A stretch of 64,000 bases of DNA from Streptomyces sp. NBC_01298 (GCF_035978755.1 NZ_CP108414.1:4898001-4962000); one strand, 5' to 3'; shown: positions 9,167 through 18,395, numbered from the stretch's first letter. Program-made: numbers and translations. Notes: generated by a model from the sequence alone, not told the origin.

Positions 9167-9733
9167 GCCGAGTGACCTACGTGACCCGATTAGCGACTCC
9201 GGGCCCGGTTGTCCATCCGCCGATCGGCCGAGCACGGAAGGGAACGGCCAGCTCAAGGCCGTGATGCCCTCTTTTGGGTCTTTGTTCCGGGACCTTCGTC
9301 CCGATACGGGCCATTGGCCCAAGCGTGACGGACCGCACTTTCTACACCCTTGCGCCCTTCCCCTACCCTCGTGCCAAAATAGGACAAGGAGTCCGGGGAG
9401 GGTTCCTTCCGTCCAACTAAGGGCGGAATGCTCGGTATTGCACTCTACGGGGGGTCTGACGACTCCTGATCGCTCTGTGACTGATCGTCACAGTGGGGTG
9501 ACTGTCCGTTATGGGACGGTCCATCGGCTTCCGCCGCTGATGAGCACCTCGGAGGGCAATTCCATCGGTTTGGCCGTCGAGGCTGGACGGATGGTGTAGT
9601 TGTAGTGCCGAGGACAAGCCGTTCGTCCTATAACCGACTCGGCCCGCGTATGTCCATTTCGGGCAACGTGGGCCAAGGTGCAGAATTTAGAGGAAAGAAC
9701 CGAGATGGTTCGGTTCTCCCGAGGAGGCCGCTC
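9167..9733 (+). promoter_or_regulatory. bldC upstream region
   Basis: A 567-bp noncoding stretch, lower in GC than its surroundings, leading to bldC. It contains a 17-bp near-palindrome TGTGACTGATCGTCACA (9476-9492), shaped like a Crp-type site but with one extra spacer base. It ends with a strong GAGGAGG ribosome site (9721-9727), 6 nt before the bldC ATG. No start site can be assigned from the sequence alone, but the length suggests a complex promoter or long leader for this developmental regulator. Confidence 0.5.
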
Positions 9734-9940
9734 ATGACCGCTCGCACCCCTGATGCCGAGCCGCTGCTGACCCCGGCTGAGGTTGCCACGATGTTCCGCG
9801 TGGACCCGAAGACGGTCACCCGTTGGGCCAAGGCTGGCAAGCTCACGTCCATCCGCACCCTGGGTGGACACCGCCGCTACCGCGAGGCTGAGGTCCGCGC
9901 ACTGCTTGCGGGAATTCCGCAGCAGCGCAGCGAGGCCTGA
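9734..9940 (+). CDS. bldC: BldC, MerR-like developmental DNA-binding protein
   Basis: A 68-residue protein consisting only of a MerR-type winged helix-turn-helix (LLTPAEVATMFRVDPKTVTRW, then the wing around LGGHRRYREAEV). It lacks the dimerisation helix and effector domain of full MerR proteins. As far as I recall, its sequence equals that of the S. coelicolor protein. Established work shows that BldC binds direct repeats cooperatively and delays entry into development. GAGGAGG precedes the ATG. It is monocistronic, closed by a strong intrinsic terminator at 10049. Confidence 0.98.
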   Translation: MTARTPDAEPLLTPAEVATMFRVDPKTVTRWAKAGKLTSIRTLGGHRRYREAEVRALLAGIPQQRSEA

Positions 9941-10048
9941 GGTTCCGCAGCACCACTTATTGCCGGGTCTATATCGGGTCCCCCAATCCGATGAGCCCCA
10001 CATAGCTTCAAACGGCCGGACCTGCCCCAACAGGTTCATCAGTCGTTC

Positions 10049-10089
10049 GATCGCGCTGGACTCCGCCGGGTCCAGCGCGATCTTTTTTT
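10049..10089 (+). terminator. Intrinsic terminator of bldC
   Basis: A perfect 12-bp inverted repeat GATCGCGCTGGA / TCCAGCGCGATC with a 10-nt loop is followed directly by seven T residues. This is one of the few canonical T-tailed terminators in the window. Confidence 0.93.
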
Positions 10090-10608
10090 ATGCCCTGGTC
10101 AGGGCGTTGTCGCGCTGATGTGCGGAGCCGGCCGGGGTGGGTGCAATGGCACATATAAAATCGAGTGGGCGTATGAGCACCATAAAAGCGTGCGTCTCAA
10201 AAACACGTTGGGTGACTCCCGTCACAGATGATCACTCTTGTGGATCAGGCAATGCACCCCGTAAAGGGACGTGTCGCGCAGACCGCATCATCCGAACGGG
10301 CGGTTTCCCGGGCCGCGGGCCGGCGGGTCGCGAGGGGGGCCGCGGGATGGCTCGCGGCCGGGTCCGGAGCCGGCCGCGGGCAGGCCGCGCGAGGCCCCGG
10401 CGGGGCTTCGGGCGGCGTGGGGGCGGGAGTTTGCCCGCAGGGCCCGCCGGGCGCCTCCAGGAGGGCTCCGGGGCGCCGTGAGGGCCCGGGTGGGGCTTCG
10501 GGTGCTCCAGGGGGCCAATCGGGGCCGTGGGGCGGGCTGGTGGGCCGATGGGCCGCGCCCGTACGCGTGTGCCCGTACGCGGGCGCCCGTAGAAGAAGCG
10601 GGAAACGC
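10090..10608. other. Gene-free spacer between bldC terminator and tRNA-Asp
   Basis: The first about 200 bp are unusually AT-rich for this genome (ACATATAAAATCG, CATAAAAGCG). The remaining about 300 bp are a GC-rich, imperfectly repetitive stretch (GGGGCTTCGGG-like units). Open frames here have no coding bias that I trust and no ribosome sites. Confidence 0.6.
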
Positions 10609-10644
10609 GTCAGGGCCCGCATCCCTGGGGATGCGGGCCCTGAC
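10609..10644 (-). terminator. Terminator hairpin downstream of tRNA-Asp
   Basis: A perfect 16-bp inverted repeat (GTCAGGGCCCGCATCC / GGATGCGGGCCCTGAC, 4-nt loop) starts 9 bp beyond the 3' end of the minus-strand tRNA-Asp. On that strand it is followed by a weak T-rich run. Confidence 0.85.
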
Positions 10645-10652
10645 GATCTTGC

Positions 10653-10725
10653 GAACCTGACGGGACTTGAACCCGCGACCTCCACCTTGACAGGGTGGCG
10701 AGCTAACCAACTGCTCCACAGGTCC
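10653..10725 (-). tRNA. tRNA-Asp (anticodon GTC)
   Basis: A 73-nt cloverleaf without encoded CCA. The anticodon stem-loop is CCACC-CTGTCAA-GGTGG, anticodon GTC. The D-arm (GAGCAGTTGGTTAGCTC) and T-arm (GCGGGTTCAAGTCCCGT) are normal, and the acceptor is GGACCTG/CAGGTTC with one G-T pair. It is identical in sequence to the copy at 17167-17239. Confidence 0.95.
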
Positions 10726-10794
10726 TTGATTTGCGGCCGCTGGGCGGCTGCGAATCAGACTGTACCGCAGCTCAGGGGGTGTAGTCGAACTCGA

Positions 10795-13700
10795 TCACCG
10801 AGCGGGCCCCGGGGCGGCCGCGTCCACCGCCTTCACGATGCGTTTGTCGGAGACCGGATAGGCCGTGCCGAGGGCGTGCGCGAAGTAGCTGACCCGCAGT
10901 TCCTCGATCATCCAGCGGATCTCGGTGACCTCCGCCGGGACCGGCCGACCCTTCGGCAACTGCTCCAGCAGCCACAGGTACTCGTCCCGCATCTCGTGGA
11001 CCTTCTCCATGCGCGTGGTGTCGCGCTGGACGCCCGTGGGCATCTGCTGGAGCCGCCGGTCGACGGCCACCAGATAGCGCATCAGGTCCGGCAGCCGGCG
11101 CAGTCCGGTCAGCGTGACGAAGCCGGCCGGCATGAGGGCCGCGAGCTGAGTCTTGGCGTCCTGGACGTTGGCCACCAGGGCGAGGCTGGCCGTGGTCTTC
11201 AGGCGGCGTTCGCAGGCCTGCCAGGCGGCCAGCACCTGCTGCACCTGCGTGATCGTCCGTACGGTCGTGTCCACCAGGTCGGTCCGCACGGCCTCGTAGA
11301 GCTTGCGGAAGCCCGCCTCGTCCCAGGCCGGGCCGCCGTGCCGCGCGATCAGGTGGTCGGCCGCCGCGGTCGCGCAGTCGTCGAACAGCGCCTGGATGGA
11401 GCCGTGCGGATTGCGCGACAGCGCCAGCTTCTGCTGGTTGCTCAGGTGGTCCGAGGCGAACTTCGCCGGGTTCACCGTGATGCCCAGCAGGATGAGGCGC
11501 CGGGTGCCGAGCCGCATCGCCTGCTGCTGCTCGGCCTCGGTGTCGAAGAGGCGTACGGAGACGCTCGTACCGGCGTCCACGAGCGCCGGGTACGCCTTCA
11601 CCGGCTGGCCGGCCCGGCGGGTCTCGAAGACCTTGGTCAGCGTCCCGATCGTCCAGTCCGTCAGCCCGGTCTTCTCCACCGACTCCCCGCCCTCGCGCTC
11701 GGCGCTGGCCGCGGCGGCCTGCGAGAGGGCCTGGCGGGCCTTCGGCTTGAGCTGGAGCCGCAGGCCCTCCAGGTCCTTGGCCTCGGCGAGGTTCTTGCGG
11801 CGTTCGTCGACGATCCGGAAGGTGATCTTCAGGTGGTCCGGGATGCGGGTCAGGTCGAAGTCCTCGGCGCTGACCGGGACCCCGACCATCCGCTGGAGCT
11901 CCCGGGCCAGCGTCACGTGCAGGGGCTCCCGCAGCGGGTGCGCGGTGGCCAGGAAGCGGGTCGCGTAGTTCGGCGCGGGCACGTAGTGCCGGCGGATCGG
12001 CTTCGGGAGGGACCGGATCAGCTCGGTGACCACTTCCTCGCGCAGCCCCGGGATCTGCCAGTCGAAGCCCTCGTCCGTGACCTGGTTCAGCACCTGGAGC
12101 GGGATGTGGACGGTCACGCCGTCCGCGTCAGCGCCGGGCTCGAACTGGTAGGTCACCCGGAACTTCAGCCGGCCCTGCGTCCAGGAGTCCGGATAGTCGG
12201 CCTTGGTGACCCCGGCCGCCTTCTCCGTCAGGAGCATCTCGCGCTCGAAGTCGAGCAGTTCGGGCTCGTCGCGCTTCTTGTGCTTCCACCAGGAGTCGAA
12301 GTGCGCCCCGGAGACCACGTGCTCGGGGATCCGCTGGTCGTAGAAGTCGAAGAGCGTCTCGTCGTCGACCACGATGTCGCGGCGCCGGGCCCGGTTCTCC
12401 AGCTCCTCCACCTCGGTGAGGAGCTTGCGGTTGTCGGCGTAGAACTTGTGGTGGGTCCGCCAGTCGCCCTCGACCAGGGCGTTGCGAATGAACAGGTCGC
12501 GCGAGACCTCGGCGTCGATCCGGCCGTAGTTGATCTTCCGCTGGGCGACGATCGGCACGCCGTACAGCGTGACCTTCTCGAAGGCCATCACCGCGGCCTG
12601 GTCCTTCTCCCAGTGCGGCTCGCTGTAGGTGCGCTTGATCAGGTGCTGGGCGAGCGGCTCCACCCACTCCGGCTCCACCTTGGCGTTCACCCGGGCCCAC
12701 AGCCGCGAGGTCTCCACCAGCTCGGCGGACATCAGGAACTTGGGCTGCTTCTTGAAGAGGGAGGAACCGGGGAAGATCGCGAACTTGGCGGACCGCGCCC
12801 CCAGGTACTCGTTCTTGTCGGTGTCCTTCAGCCCGATGTGCGACAGCAGGCCGGCCAGCAGCGAGATGTGCACGCTCGTCTCGGGGGCGTCGGCCTCGTT
12901 GACGTGGATGCCCATGGACTTGGCGACCGTACGCAGCTGCGAATAGATGTCCTGCCATTCGCGGATCCGCAGGAAGTTCAGGTACTCCTGCTTGCACATC
13001 CGGCGGAAGGAGGAGGAGCCGCGCTCCTTCTGCTGCTCCCGGACGTAGCGCCACATGTTCAGGAACGAGAGGAAGTCGCTCGTCTCGTCCTTGAACCGGG
13101 CGTGGTTCTGGTCGGCCTGCGTCTGCTTGTCCGAGGGCCGCTCGCGCGGGTCCTGGATGGACAGGGCCGCCGCGATGACCATGACCTCGCGGACGCAGTT
13201 GTTCTTGTCCGCCTCCACCACCATGCGGGCCAGCCGGGGATCGACCGGCAGCTGGGAGAGCTGGCGGCCCATGGGCGTGAGCCGCTTGTTGTGGTCCTTC
13301 TCGTCCGGGTCGAGCGCGCCGAGCTCCTGGAGCAGCTGCACGCCGTCACGGATGTTGCGGTGGTCCGGCGGGTCGATGAAGGGGAACTTCTCGATCTCGC
13401 CGAGGCCGGCCGCGGTCATCTGGAGGATGACGGAGGCGAGGTTGGTGCGCAGGATCTCCGCGTCCGTGAACTCCGGACGGGTCAGGAAGTCGTCCTCCGA
13501 GTACAGCCGGATGCAGATGCCGTCCGAGGTACGGCCGCAGCGGCCCTTGCGCTGGTTGGCGCTGGCCTGCGAGATCGCCTCGATCGGCAGCCGCTGGACC
13601 TTGGTGCGGTGGCTGTAGCGGGAGATGCGGGCGGTGCCCGGGTCGATCACGTACTTGATGCCGGGGACGGTCAGCGAGGTCTCGGCGACGTTCGTCGCGA

Positions 13701-14730
13701 GGACGATCCGCCGGCCCGTGTGCTGCTGGAAGACCCGGTGCTGCTCGGCGTGCGAGAGGCGCGCGTAGAGGGGGAGCACCTCGGTCAGGCGGAGCTTGCG
13801 CTTCTCCAGCGCGTCCGCGGTGTCGCGGATCTCGCGCTCACCGGAGAGGAAGACCAGGATGTCGCCCGGCCCCTCCGCCTGGAGCTCGTCCACGGCCTCG
13901 CAGATCGCGGTGATCTGGTCGCGGTCGGAGTCCTCGGAGTCGTCTTCGAGGAGGGGGCGGTAGCGCACCTCCACCGGATACGTGCGGCCGCTGACCTCGA
14001 CGATCGGGGCCTCGCCGAAGTGCCGGGAGAAGCGCTGCGGGTCGATGGTCGCCGAGGTGATGATGACCTTGAGGTCGGGGCGCTTGGGCAGCAGCGTGGC
14101 GAGGTAGCCGAGCAGGAAGTCGATGTTCAGCGACCGCTCGTGGGCCTCGTCGATGATGATCGTGTCGTACGCGCGCAGCTCGCGGTCCGTCTGGATCTCG
14201 GCGAGCAGGATGCCGTCCGTCATCAGCTTCACGAAGGTCGCGTCCTGGTCCACCTGGTCGGTGAACCGGACCTTCCAGCCGACGGTCTGGCCGATCTCGG
14301 ACTTCAGCTCCTCCGCGATGCGCTCCGCGACCGTGCGGGCCGCGATCCGGCGGGGCTGGGTGTGACCGATCATGCCCCGGACCCCGCGCCCCAGATCCAT
14401 GCAGATCTTGGGGATCTGCGTGGTCTTGCCGGAGCCGGTCTCGCCCGCGACGATCACGACCTGGTGGTCGCGTATCGCCTCGGCGATCTCGTCCTTCTTC
14501 TGGCTGACGGGCAGGTTCTCGGGATACGTGACCTCGGGCTTCCGCGAGGCGCGCCCGGCCAGTCGCACGGCGGCCTTTTCGGCCTCCGCGCGGATCTCGT
14601 CGAGTACGGCCTGCTTGGCCTCGGGCTTGCGGATGCGGCGGGCGCCTTCGAGGCGGCGGCCGAGGCGGTGCGCGTCACGGAGGGAGATCTCACCGAGAAG
14701 CGTCTGCAGGGCGGCGAAGGAAGTAGACAT
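10795..14730 (-). CDS. hrpA: ATP-dependent RNA helicase HrpA (DEAH box)
   Basis: A 1311-residue superfamily-2 helicase. Walker A GETGSGKT is at 96-103 and the DEAH box (IIIDEAHERS) at 194-197. The SATI motif, the TNVAETSLTVPGI segment and the QRKGRCGRT motif VI follow. The helicase-associated and OB-fold regions are followed by the long DUF3418-type C-terminal extension typical of HrpA. In E. coli HrpA acts in mRNA processing and rescue of colliding ribosomes; the role in Streptomyces is unproven. It is monocistronic and its length is normal. Confidence 0.97.
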   Translation of the reverse strand: MSTSFAALQTLLGEISLRDAHRLGRRLEGARRIRKPEAKQAVLDEIRAEAEKAAVRLAGRASRKPEVTYPENLPVSQKKDEIAEAIRDHQVVIVAGETGSGKTTQIPKICMDLGRGVRGMIGHTQPRRIAARTVAERIAEELKSEIGQTVGWKVRFTDQVDQDATFVKLMTDGILLAEIQTDRELRAYDTIIIDEAHERSLNIDFLLGYLATLLPKRPDLKVIITSATIDPQRFSRHFGEAPIVEVSGRTYPVEVRYRPLLEDDSEDSDRDQITAICEAVDELQAEGPGDILVFLSGEREIRDTADALEKRKLRLTEVLPLYARLSHAEQHRVFQQHTGRRIVLATNVAETSLTVPGIKYVIDPGTARISRYSHRTKVQRLPIEAISQASANQRKGRCGRTSDGICIRLYSEDDFLTRPEFTDAEILRTNLASVILQMTAAGLGEIEKFPFIDPPDHRNIRDGVQLLQELGALDPDEKDHNKRLTPMGRQLSQLPVDPRLARMVVEADKNNCVREVMVIAAALSIQDPRERPSDKQTQADQNHARFKDETSDFLSFLNMWRYVREQQKERGSSSFRRMCKQEYLNFLRIREWQDIYSQLRTVAKSMGIHVNEADAPETSVHISLLAGLLSHIGLKDTDKNEYLGARSAKFAIFPGSSLFKKQPKFLMSAELVETSRLWARVNAKVEPEWVEPLAQHLIKRTYSEPHWEKDQAAVMAFEKVTLYGVPIVAQRKINYGRIDAEVSRDLFIRNALVEGDWRTHHKFYADNRKLLTEVEELENRARRRDIVVDDETLFDFYDQRIPEHVVSGAHFDSWWKHKKRDEPELLDFEREMLLTEKAAGVTKADYPDSWTQGRLKFRVTYQFEPGADADGVTVHIPLQVLNQVTDEGFDWQIPGLREEVVTELIRSLPKPIRRHYVPAPNYATRFLATAHPLREPLHVTLARELQRMVGVPVSAEDFDLTRIPDHLKITFRIVDERRKNLAEAKDLEGLRLQLKPKARQALSQAAAASAEREGGESVEKTGLTDWTIGTLTKVFETRRAGQPVKAYPALVDAGTSVSVRLFDTEAEQQQAMRLGTRRLILLGITVNPAKFASDHLSNQQKLALSRNPHGSIQALFDDCATAAADHLIARHGGPAWDEAGFRKLYEAVRTDLVDTTVRTITQVQQVLAAWQACERRLKTTASLALVANVQDAKTQLAALMPAGFVTLTGLRRLPDLMRYLVAVDRRLQQMPTGVQRDTTRMEKVHEMRDEYLWLLEQLPKGRPVPAEVTEIRWMIEELRVSYFAHALGTAYPVSDKRIVKAVDAAAPGPAR

Positions 14731-14913
14731 ACCTGGTCGAGGATCTCACCCGTAGGTGCCGGGTGGCGAACGCATTTGTGGGGCCGACCCGTACCATTTC
14801 GGGACGAGTCCACCGAGCGTTACCCCGATGTGTCCCCCCGACGTGTCCCGAGCGACGTCCCGCGCGACGTCCCGGCGACGTCCCCCGTGAGATCCAGTGA
14901 GAGGCCGCCCACG

Positions 14914-15363
14914 ATGTCCCGCAGCCGCCGCCTCCGGTGCGTGTTCGCGGTACTGCTGGGCTGGGCCCTGGTGTTCACGGCGGTCCGGGCCGTCCCGGCC
15001 GCCGCGGCTCCCGCGGCCACCGGGGAAGCGTCCGTGCGGGCGGCGGCCCCCGCGGAGCCGGGTTCCTCCGCTCCCGTCGCGGCCGCTGCTCCCTCCGCTC
15101 CCGTCGCTCCCGCTCCCGTCGCGGCCTTCGCCGCCTCCGCCGGGCCGGCCGGGCCCGCCTGCGCTCCGGGGTCCCCGGGGCGGGACGGCGTACCCGCCCT
15201 GCCGGCGCGGGCCGGGGCCGACCAGGCGCAGCCCCAGGCGCCGCCCGCGCGGCAGGGGCCCGAGGTGGCGGTGCCGTCGCGGGCCGTACCCGTACGGGTC
15301 CCCGTACGCGGGCCCGGGCAGCCGGCGCCGTCCCTGCTGGAGCTCTCCGTGATGCGGGTCTAG
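14914..15363 (+). CDS. Secreted Ala/Pro-rich protein, unknown function
   Basis: A 149-residue protein beginning MSRSRRLRCVFAVLLGWALV: a basic N-region and hydrophobic core (about residues 9-28), followed by AVPAAAAPA, a likely signal-peptidase site. The mature part is low-complexity Ala/Pro/Val with no recognisable domain. It lies upstream of the DsbA-like and CcdA-like genes on the same strand (64-bp gap), so a link to extracytoplasmic thiol chemistry is possible but unproven. It has one internal cysteine (PACAPG). Confidence 0.65.
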   Translation: MSRSRRLRCVFAVLLGWALVFTAVRAVPAAAAPAATGEASVRAAAPAEPGSSAPVAAAAPSAPVAPAPVAAFAASAGPAGPACAPGSPGRDGVPALPARAGADQAQPQAPPARQGPEVAVPSRAVPVRVPVRGPGQPAPSLLELSVMRV

Positions 15364-15427
15364 GAGGACCGGCCGCGTCGGCCGCCCGGTCCGTCCCCTC
15401 CCGTCCGCACCGCTCTGGAGCACCCGC

Positions 15428-16189
15428 ATGCCCGCTTCCCCCTCTCCCTCCTCCTCTTCCTCCCGCAAGCCCCTGCTGATCTCCGCCGGGGTCGCCCTCG
15501 CGGCCGTCACCCTCGGCCTCGTCTCCTGGCAGGCCACCAAACCCGACAACGGCACCGACACCGCCGCACGGCCGTCCGCGGCTTCCTCCTCCGATGCTCC
15601 GGGGGCCGAATCAGCCACCGATCCCGCCGCGCAGCTCAAGGCCCTGGCCCGCCGCGAGTCCGGCGACAAGCTCGCGGCCGGGCGGGCCGACGCCCCCGTG
15701 GTCCTGATCGAGTACTCCGACTTCCAGTGCGGCTACTGCGGAAAGTTCGCCCGCGACACCGAGCCCGCGCTCGTGAAGAAGTACGTGGAGGACGGCACCC
15801 TGCGCATCGAGTGGCGCAACTTCCCGATCTTCGGCGCCGACTCCGAGGCCGCCGCCAAGGCCGCCTGGGCGGCGGGGCAGCAGGACAGCTTCGCGCGGTT
15901 CCACGCGGCCGCGTACGCCGAGGGCGCCAAGGAGAAGGGCTTCGGCGCCGAGCGGCTGACCGAGCTGGCGCGCGAGGCCGGGGTCCCGGACCTCGAGCGC
16001 TTCAAGACGGACATGGCCGGGGAGCGGGCCGCCGCCGCTCTGGCGAAGGACCAGGAGGAGGGGTACCGCATCGGCGTCACCTCCACCCCGTCCTTCCTGA
16101 TCAACGGGCAGCCCCTCGCGGGAGCCCAGCCCCCGGCGGCCTTCGAGGCCGCCATCGCCAAGGCCAAGGCGCAGGCGGCCGCGAAGTGA
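15428..16189 (+). CDS. DsbA-like thiol:disulfide oxidoreductase, membrane-anchored
   Basis: A 253-residue protein with an N-terminal membrane anchor (LLISAGVALAAVTLGLVSW, about residues 17-35), a Ser/Thr/Pro linker, and a DsbA/DSBA-like thioredoxin domain. The active site is CGYC in the context YSDFQCGYCGKF, and the cis-Pro loop is seen in VTSTPSFLING. It would act outside the membrane in disulfide formation or exchange. Its stop codon overlaps the start of the CcdA-like gene (GTGA), so the two are translationally coupled and the partner probably supplies or removes reducing equivalents. Confidence 0.92.
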   Translation: MPASPSPSSSSSRKPLLISAGVALAAVTLGLVSWQATKPDNGTDTAARPSAASSSDAPGAESATDPAAQLKALARRESGDKLAAGRADAPVVLIEYSDFQCGYCGKFARDTEPALVKKYVEDGTLRIEWRNFPIFGADSEAAAKAAWAAGQQDSFARFHAAAYAEGAKEKGFGAERLTELAREAGVPDLERFKTDMAGERAAAALAKDQEEGYRIGVTSTPSFLINGQPLAGAQPPAAFEAAIAKAKAQAAAK

Positions 16190-17025
16190 CCGACGCCGGA
16201 TACCTGGCCGCTCTGCTCGGCGGCCTCCTCGCGCTGCTCAGCCCGTGCAGCGCACTGCTCCTGCCCGCCTTCTTCGCGTACTCCATCGACTCCACCTCCC
16301 GGCTGCTGGCGCGCACCGGGATCTTCTACGCGGGCCTCGCGAGCACCCTCGTACCGCTGGGGGCCGCCGGTTCGTACGCCGGACGGTTCTTCCACGGCAA
16401 CCGCGAGGCCCTCGTCCTGTTCGGCGGCTGGCTGATCATCGGGCTCGGCCTCGCCCAGATCCTCGGCCTCGGCTTCGCCTCGCGGCGGCTCTCGGAGCTG
16501 TCGGGGAGGATCCGGCCGACCACCGCCCTGTCGGTGTACGCGCTGGGCGCGGTCTACGGCCTGGCCGGCTTCTGCGCCGGACCCATCCTCGGCAGCATCC
16601 TGACGGTCGCGGCCGTCAGCGGCAGCCCGGTCTACGGAGGCCTGCTGCTGGCGGTGTACGCCCTGGGCATGGCGGTGCCGCTGTTCGTACTGGCCCTGCT
16701 CTGGGAGCGCTTCGACCTGGGACGCAGGCGCTGGCTGCGCGGCCGGGCCTTCTCGCTCGGCCGGTTCGAACTGCACACCACCTCGCTCGCCTCGGGCCTC
16801 TTCTTCATCCTGCTCGGCGCGCTCTTCCTGGCCTACGACGGGGCGAGCGCCCTGCCGGGGCTGCTGGACGTGGACGATTCCTTCGCGGTGGAGCAGCGGG
16901 TGCAGGCCGTGGCGGACGCGGTTCCGGATTGGGCGCTGCTCGGGCTGGTGGCCGTGGCGGCGGCGGGCGTGGGCCTGGCGCAGTGGCGCCGGCGGGCCCG
17001 GGCGGCGCGGGCCGGCGGGGAATGA
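16186..17025 (+). CDS. CcdA/DsbD-like thiol-redox membrane transporter
   Basis: A 279-residue polytopic membrane protein with about six to seven hydrophobic segments. The CcdA signature cysteines are present in LLSPCSALLLPAF (TM1) and AGFCAGPILGS (TM4). The family carries electrons from cytoplasmic thioredoxin across the membrane. GTG 16186 overlaps the TGA of the DsbA-like gene, and the spacing marks a two-gene module. A bidirectional hairpin follows immediately. Confidence 0.9.
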   Translation: MTDAGYLAALLGGLLALLSPCSALLLPAFFAYSIDSTSRLLARTGIFYAGLASTLVPLGAAGSYAGRFFHGNREALVLFGGWLIIGLGLAQILGLGFASRRLSELSGRIRPTTALSVYALGAVYGLAGFCAGPILGSILTVAAVSGSPVYGGLLLAVYALGMAVPLFVLALLWERFDLGRRRWLRGRAFSLGRFELHTTSLASGLFFILLGALFLAYDGASALPGLLDVDDSFAVEQRVQAVADAVPDWALLGLVAVAAAGVGLAQWRRRARAARAGGE

Positions 17026-17027
17026 CG

Positions 17028-17060
17028 AAGAAGGCCCCGTCCGATGGACGGGGCCTTCTT
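17028..17060. terminator. Bidirectional terminator between ccdA-like gene and tRNA cluster
   Basis: A perfect 15-bp inverted repeat AAGAAGGCCCCGTCC / GGACGGGGCCTTCTT with a 3-nt loop. The A- and T-rich ends give a T-tail in both directions, so it can end the plus-strand operon and the minus-strand tRNA transcript. Confidence 0.88.
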
Positions 17061-17069
17061 GTTCTCCGG

Positions 17070-17143
17070 TGGCTGGGGCCGGGGTCGAACCGGCGACCTA
17101 TCGCTTTTCAGGCGATCGCTCGTACCAACTGAGCTACCCAGCC
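17070..17143 (-). tRNA. tRNA-Phe (anticodon GAA)
   Basis: A 74-nt cloverleaf with acceptor GGCTGGG/CCCAGCC, anticodon arm ATCGC-CTGAAAA-GCGAT (GAA) and T-arm GCCGGTTCGACCCCGGC. It is the last gene of the minus-strand Glu-Asp-Phe cluster. Confidence 0.95.
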
Positions 17144-17166
17144 ACGAAACCGTTTCCGGCTTCAGC

Positions 17167-17239
17167 GAACCTGACGGGACTTGAACCCGCGACCTCCACC
17201 TTGACAGGGTGGCGAGCTAACCAACTGCTCCACAGGTCC
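17167..17239 (-). tRNA. tRNA-Asp (anticodon GTC), second copy
   Basis: It is identical over all 73 nt to the copy at 10653-10725, with anticodon loop CTGTCAA. It is the middle gene of the Glu-Asp-Phe cluster, 23 bp from tRNA-Phe and 39 bp from tRNA-Glu. Confidence 0.95.
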
Positions 17240-17278
17240 TTGCAATGTGCGAGAACAAGTCTCGCACACGGTATTGCG

Positions 17279-17351
17279 TACCCCCAACGGGATTCGAACC
17301 CGTGCTACCGCCTTGAAAGGGCGGCGTCCTGGGCCACTAGACGATGAGGGC
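17279..17351 (-). tRNA. tRNA-Glu (anticodon TTC)
   Basis: A 73-nt cloverleaf with anticodon arm CCGCC-CTTTCAA-GGCGG and T-arm ACGGGTTCGAATCCCGT. The acceptor GCCCTCA/TGGGGGT has two G-T pairs. It is first in the minus-strand cluster. Its glutamyl-tRNA would also feed haem synthesis. Confidence 0.95.
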
Positions 17352-17505
17352 TAAAGGCCCGCCGGGCACTTTCCAGCGCGTCGGGGACGTGAGAAGCATA
17401 TGGGATCCCGGCGGCGATCGCCAAAACGATTCCCGCGGACGGGTCCGGGGCAGGTCCGGGGCACTCCCGGCGCGGGTCCGGGGTGACCGGGCGCACCCCG
17501 GGAGA

Positions 17506-17856
17506 TCAGCCCCAGCCGAGTTCGTGGAGCCGCTCGTCGTCGATGCCGAAGTGGTGGGCGATCTCGTGGACCACCGTCACGGCGACCTCGTGGACCACCT
17601 CGTCCGTGCTCGCGCACATCCGCAGGGTCGGCCCCATGTAGATCGAGATCCGGTCGGGCAGGACCCCGGCGTACCACTCGCCGCGCTCGGTGAGCGGGGT
17701 CCCCTCGTAGAGGCCGAGCAGGTCGGGGTCGTCGGCGGCGGGTTCGTCCTCCACGAAGACGGCCACGTTGTCCATGACCCGGGTCAGCTCCTCGGGGATC
17801 GTGTCCAGCGCCTCGGCCACCAACTCTTCGAACGCGTCACGCGTCATCTCCAGCAC
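17506..17856 (-). CDS. Small zinc metallopeptidase-like protein
   Basis: A 116-residue protein of the metallopeptidase family 'possibl zinc metallo-peptidase' type (DUF1025-like). It has the short zincin motif HEIAHHFG (HExxH) in [21 protein letters not shown] near the C-terminus, preceded by the conserved [10 protein letters not shown] strand. GTG 17856 is preferred because GGGAG lies 9 nt upstream; ATG 17847 has no room for a ribosome site. Its cytoplasmic role is unknown. It is divergent from the fluoride channel genes, with an 80-bp shared promoter region. Confidence 0.85.
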   Translation of the reverse strand: MLEMTRDAFEELVAEALDTIPEELTRVMDNVAVFVEDEPAADDPDLLGLYEGTPLTERGEWYAGVLPDRISIYMGPTLRMCASTDEVVHEVAVTVVHEIAHHFGIDDERLHELGWG

Positions 17857-17936
17857 GAGGCCATTCTCCCGTGCCGAGGCCCGATTGCGGCTGCTCGTGC
17901 CCGGCGGGCCGGGACCCGCCGGGCGAGAATGGCGCG

Positions 17937-18395
17937 GTGGCAACAGTGGCGACAAGCGGAGCGGAGCGCCGGGTGCTCGCCGCCGTGGCGGCCGGCGGGG
18001 CGGTGGGCGCCGCGGCGCGGTACGGGGTCGGGCTGCTGTGGCCGGCGGCGCCCGGGGCCTTTCCGTGGGGCACCTTCTGGATCAACGTGTCGGGCTGCGC
18101 GCTCATCGGCGTCCTCATGGTGCTGATCGGCGAGGGCGGCCGCTCGGCGCGTCCCCTCGTACGGCCCTTCCTCGGGGTCGGGGTCCTCGGCGGGTTCACC
18201 ACCTTCTCCACCTACGCCGTGGACTTCGCGCGGCTGCTCGACGCCGGAGAGGCCGGTACCGCGCTGGCGTACGCCGGGCTCACGGTGGCCGGGGCGCTGG
18301 GCGCGGTGTGGGCGTCGGCCGTGATCACCCGGCGCGCGGTCGGCGACGGCCCCGGGCGGGGCCCGGGGCAGGGGCAGGGGGTGGGGCGGGGATGA
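17937..18395 (+). CDS. crcB: Fluoride ion channel CrcB/FluC, first copy
   Basis: A 152-residue four-TM membrane protein. It carries the signatures [22 protein letters not shown] (the conserved Asn in TM2) and [12 protein letters not shown] (the phenylalanine-box loop). It exports toxic fluoride. The C-terminal 15 residues are a Gly/Gln-rich tail. GTG 17937 has a poor ribosome site, so the start is uncertain. The stop overlaps the ATG of the second copy (ATGA), and tandem CrcB pairs usually form heterodimers. Confidence 0.92.
   Translation: MATVATSGAERRVLAAVAAGGAVGAAARYGVGLLWPAAPGAFPWGTFWINVSGCALIGVLMVLIGEGGRSARPLVRPFLGVGVLGGFTTFSTYAVDFARLLDAGEAGTALAYAGLTVAGALGAVWASAVITRRAVGDGPGRGPGQGQGVGRG

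Noticed and set aside
10228..15363. A 1711-codon open plus-strand frame
   Set aside because: It is the complement-strand shadow of hrpA. Only its last 150 codons (from 14914) have a plausible signal peptide and are reported as a separate gene.
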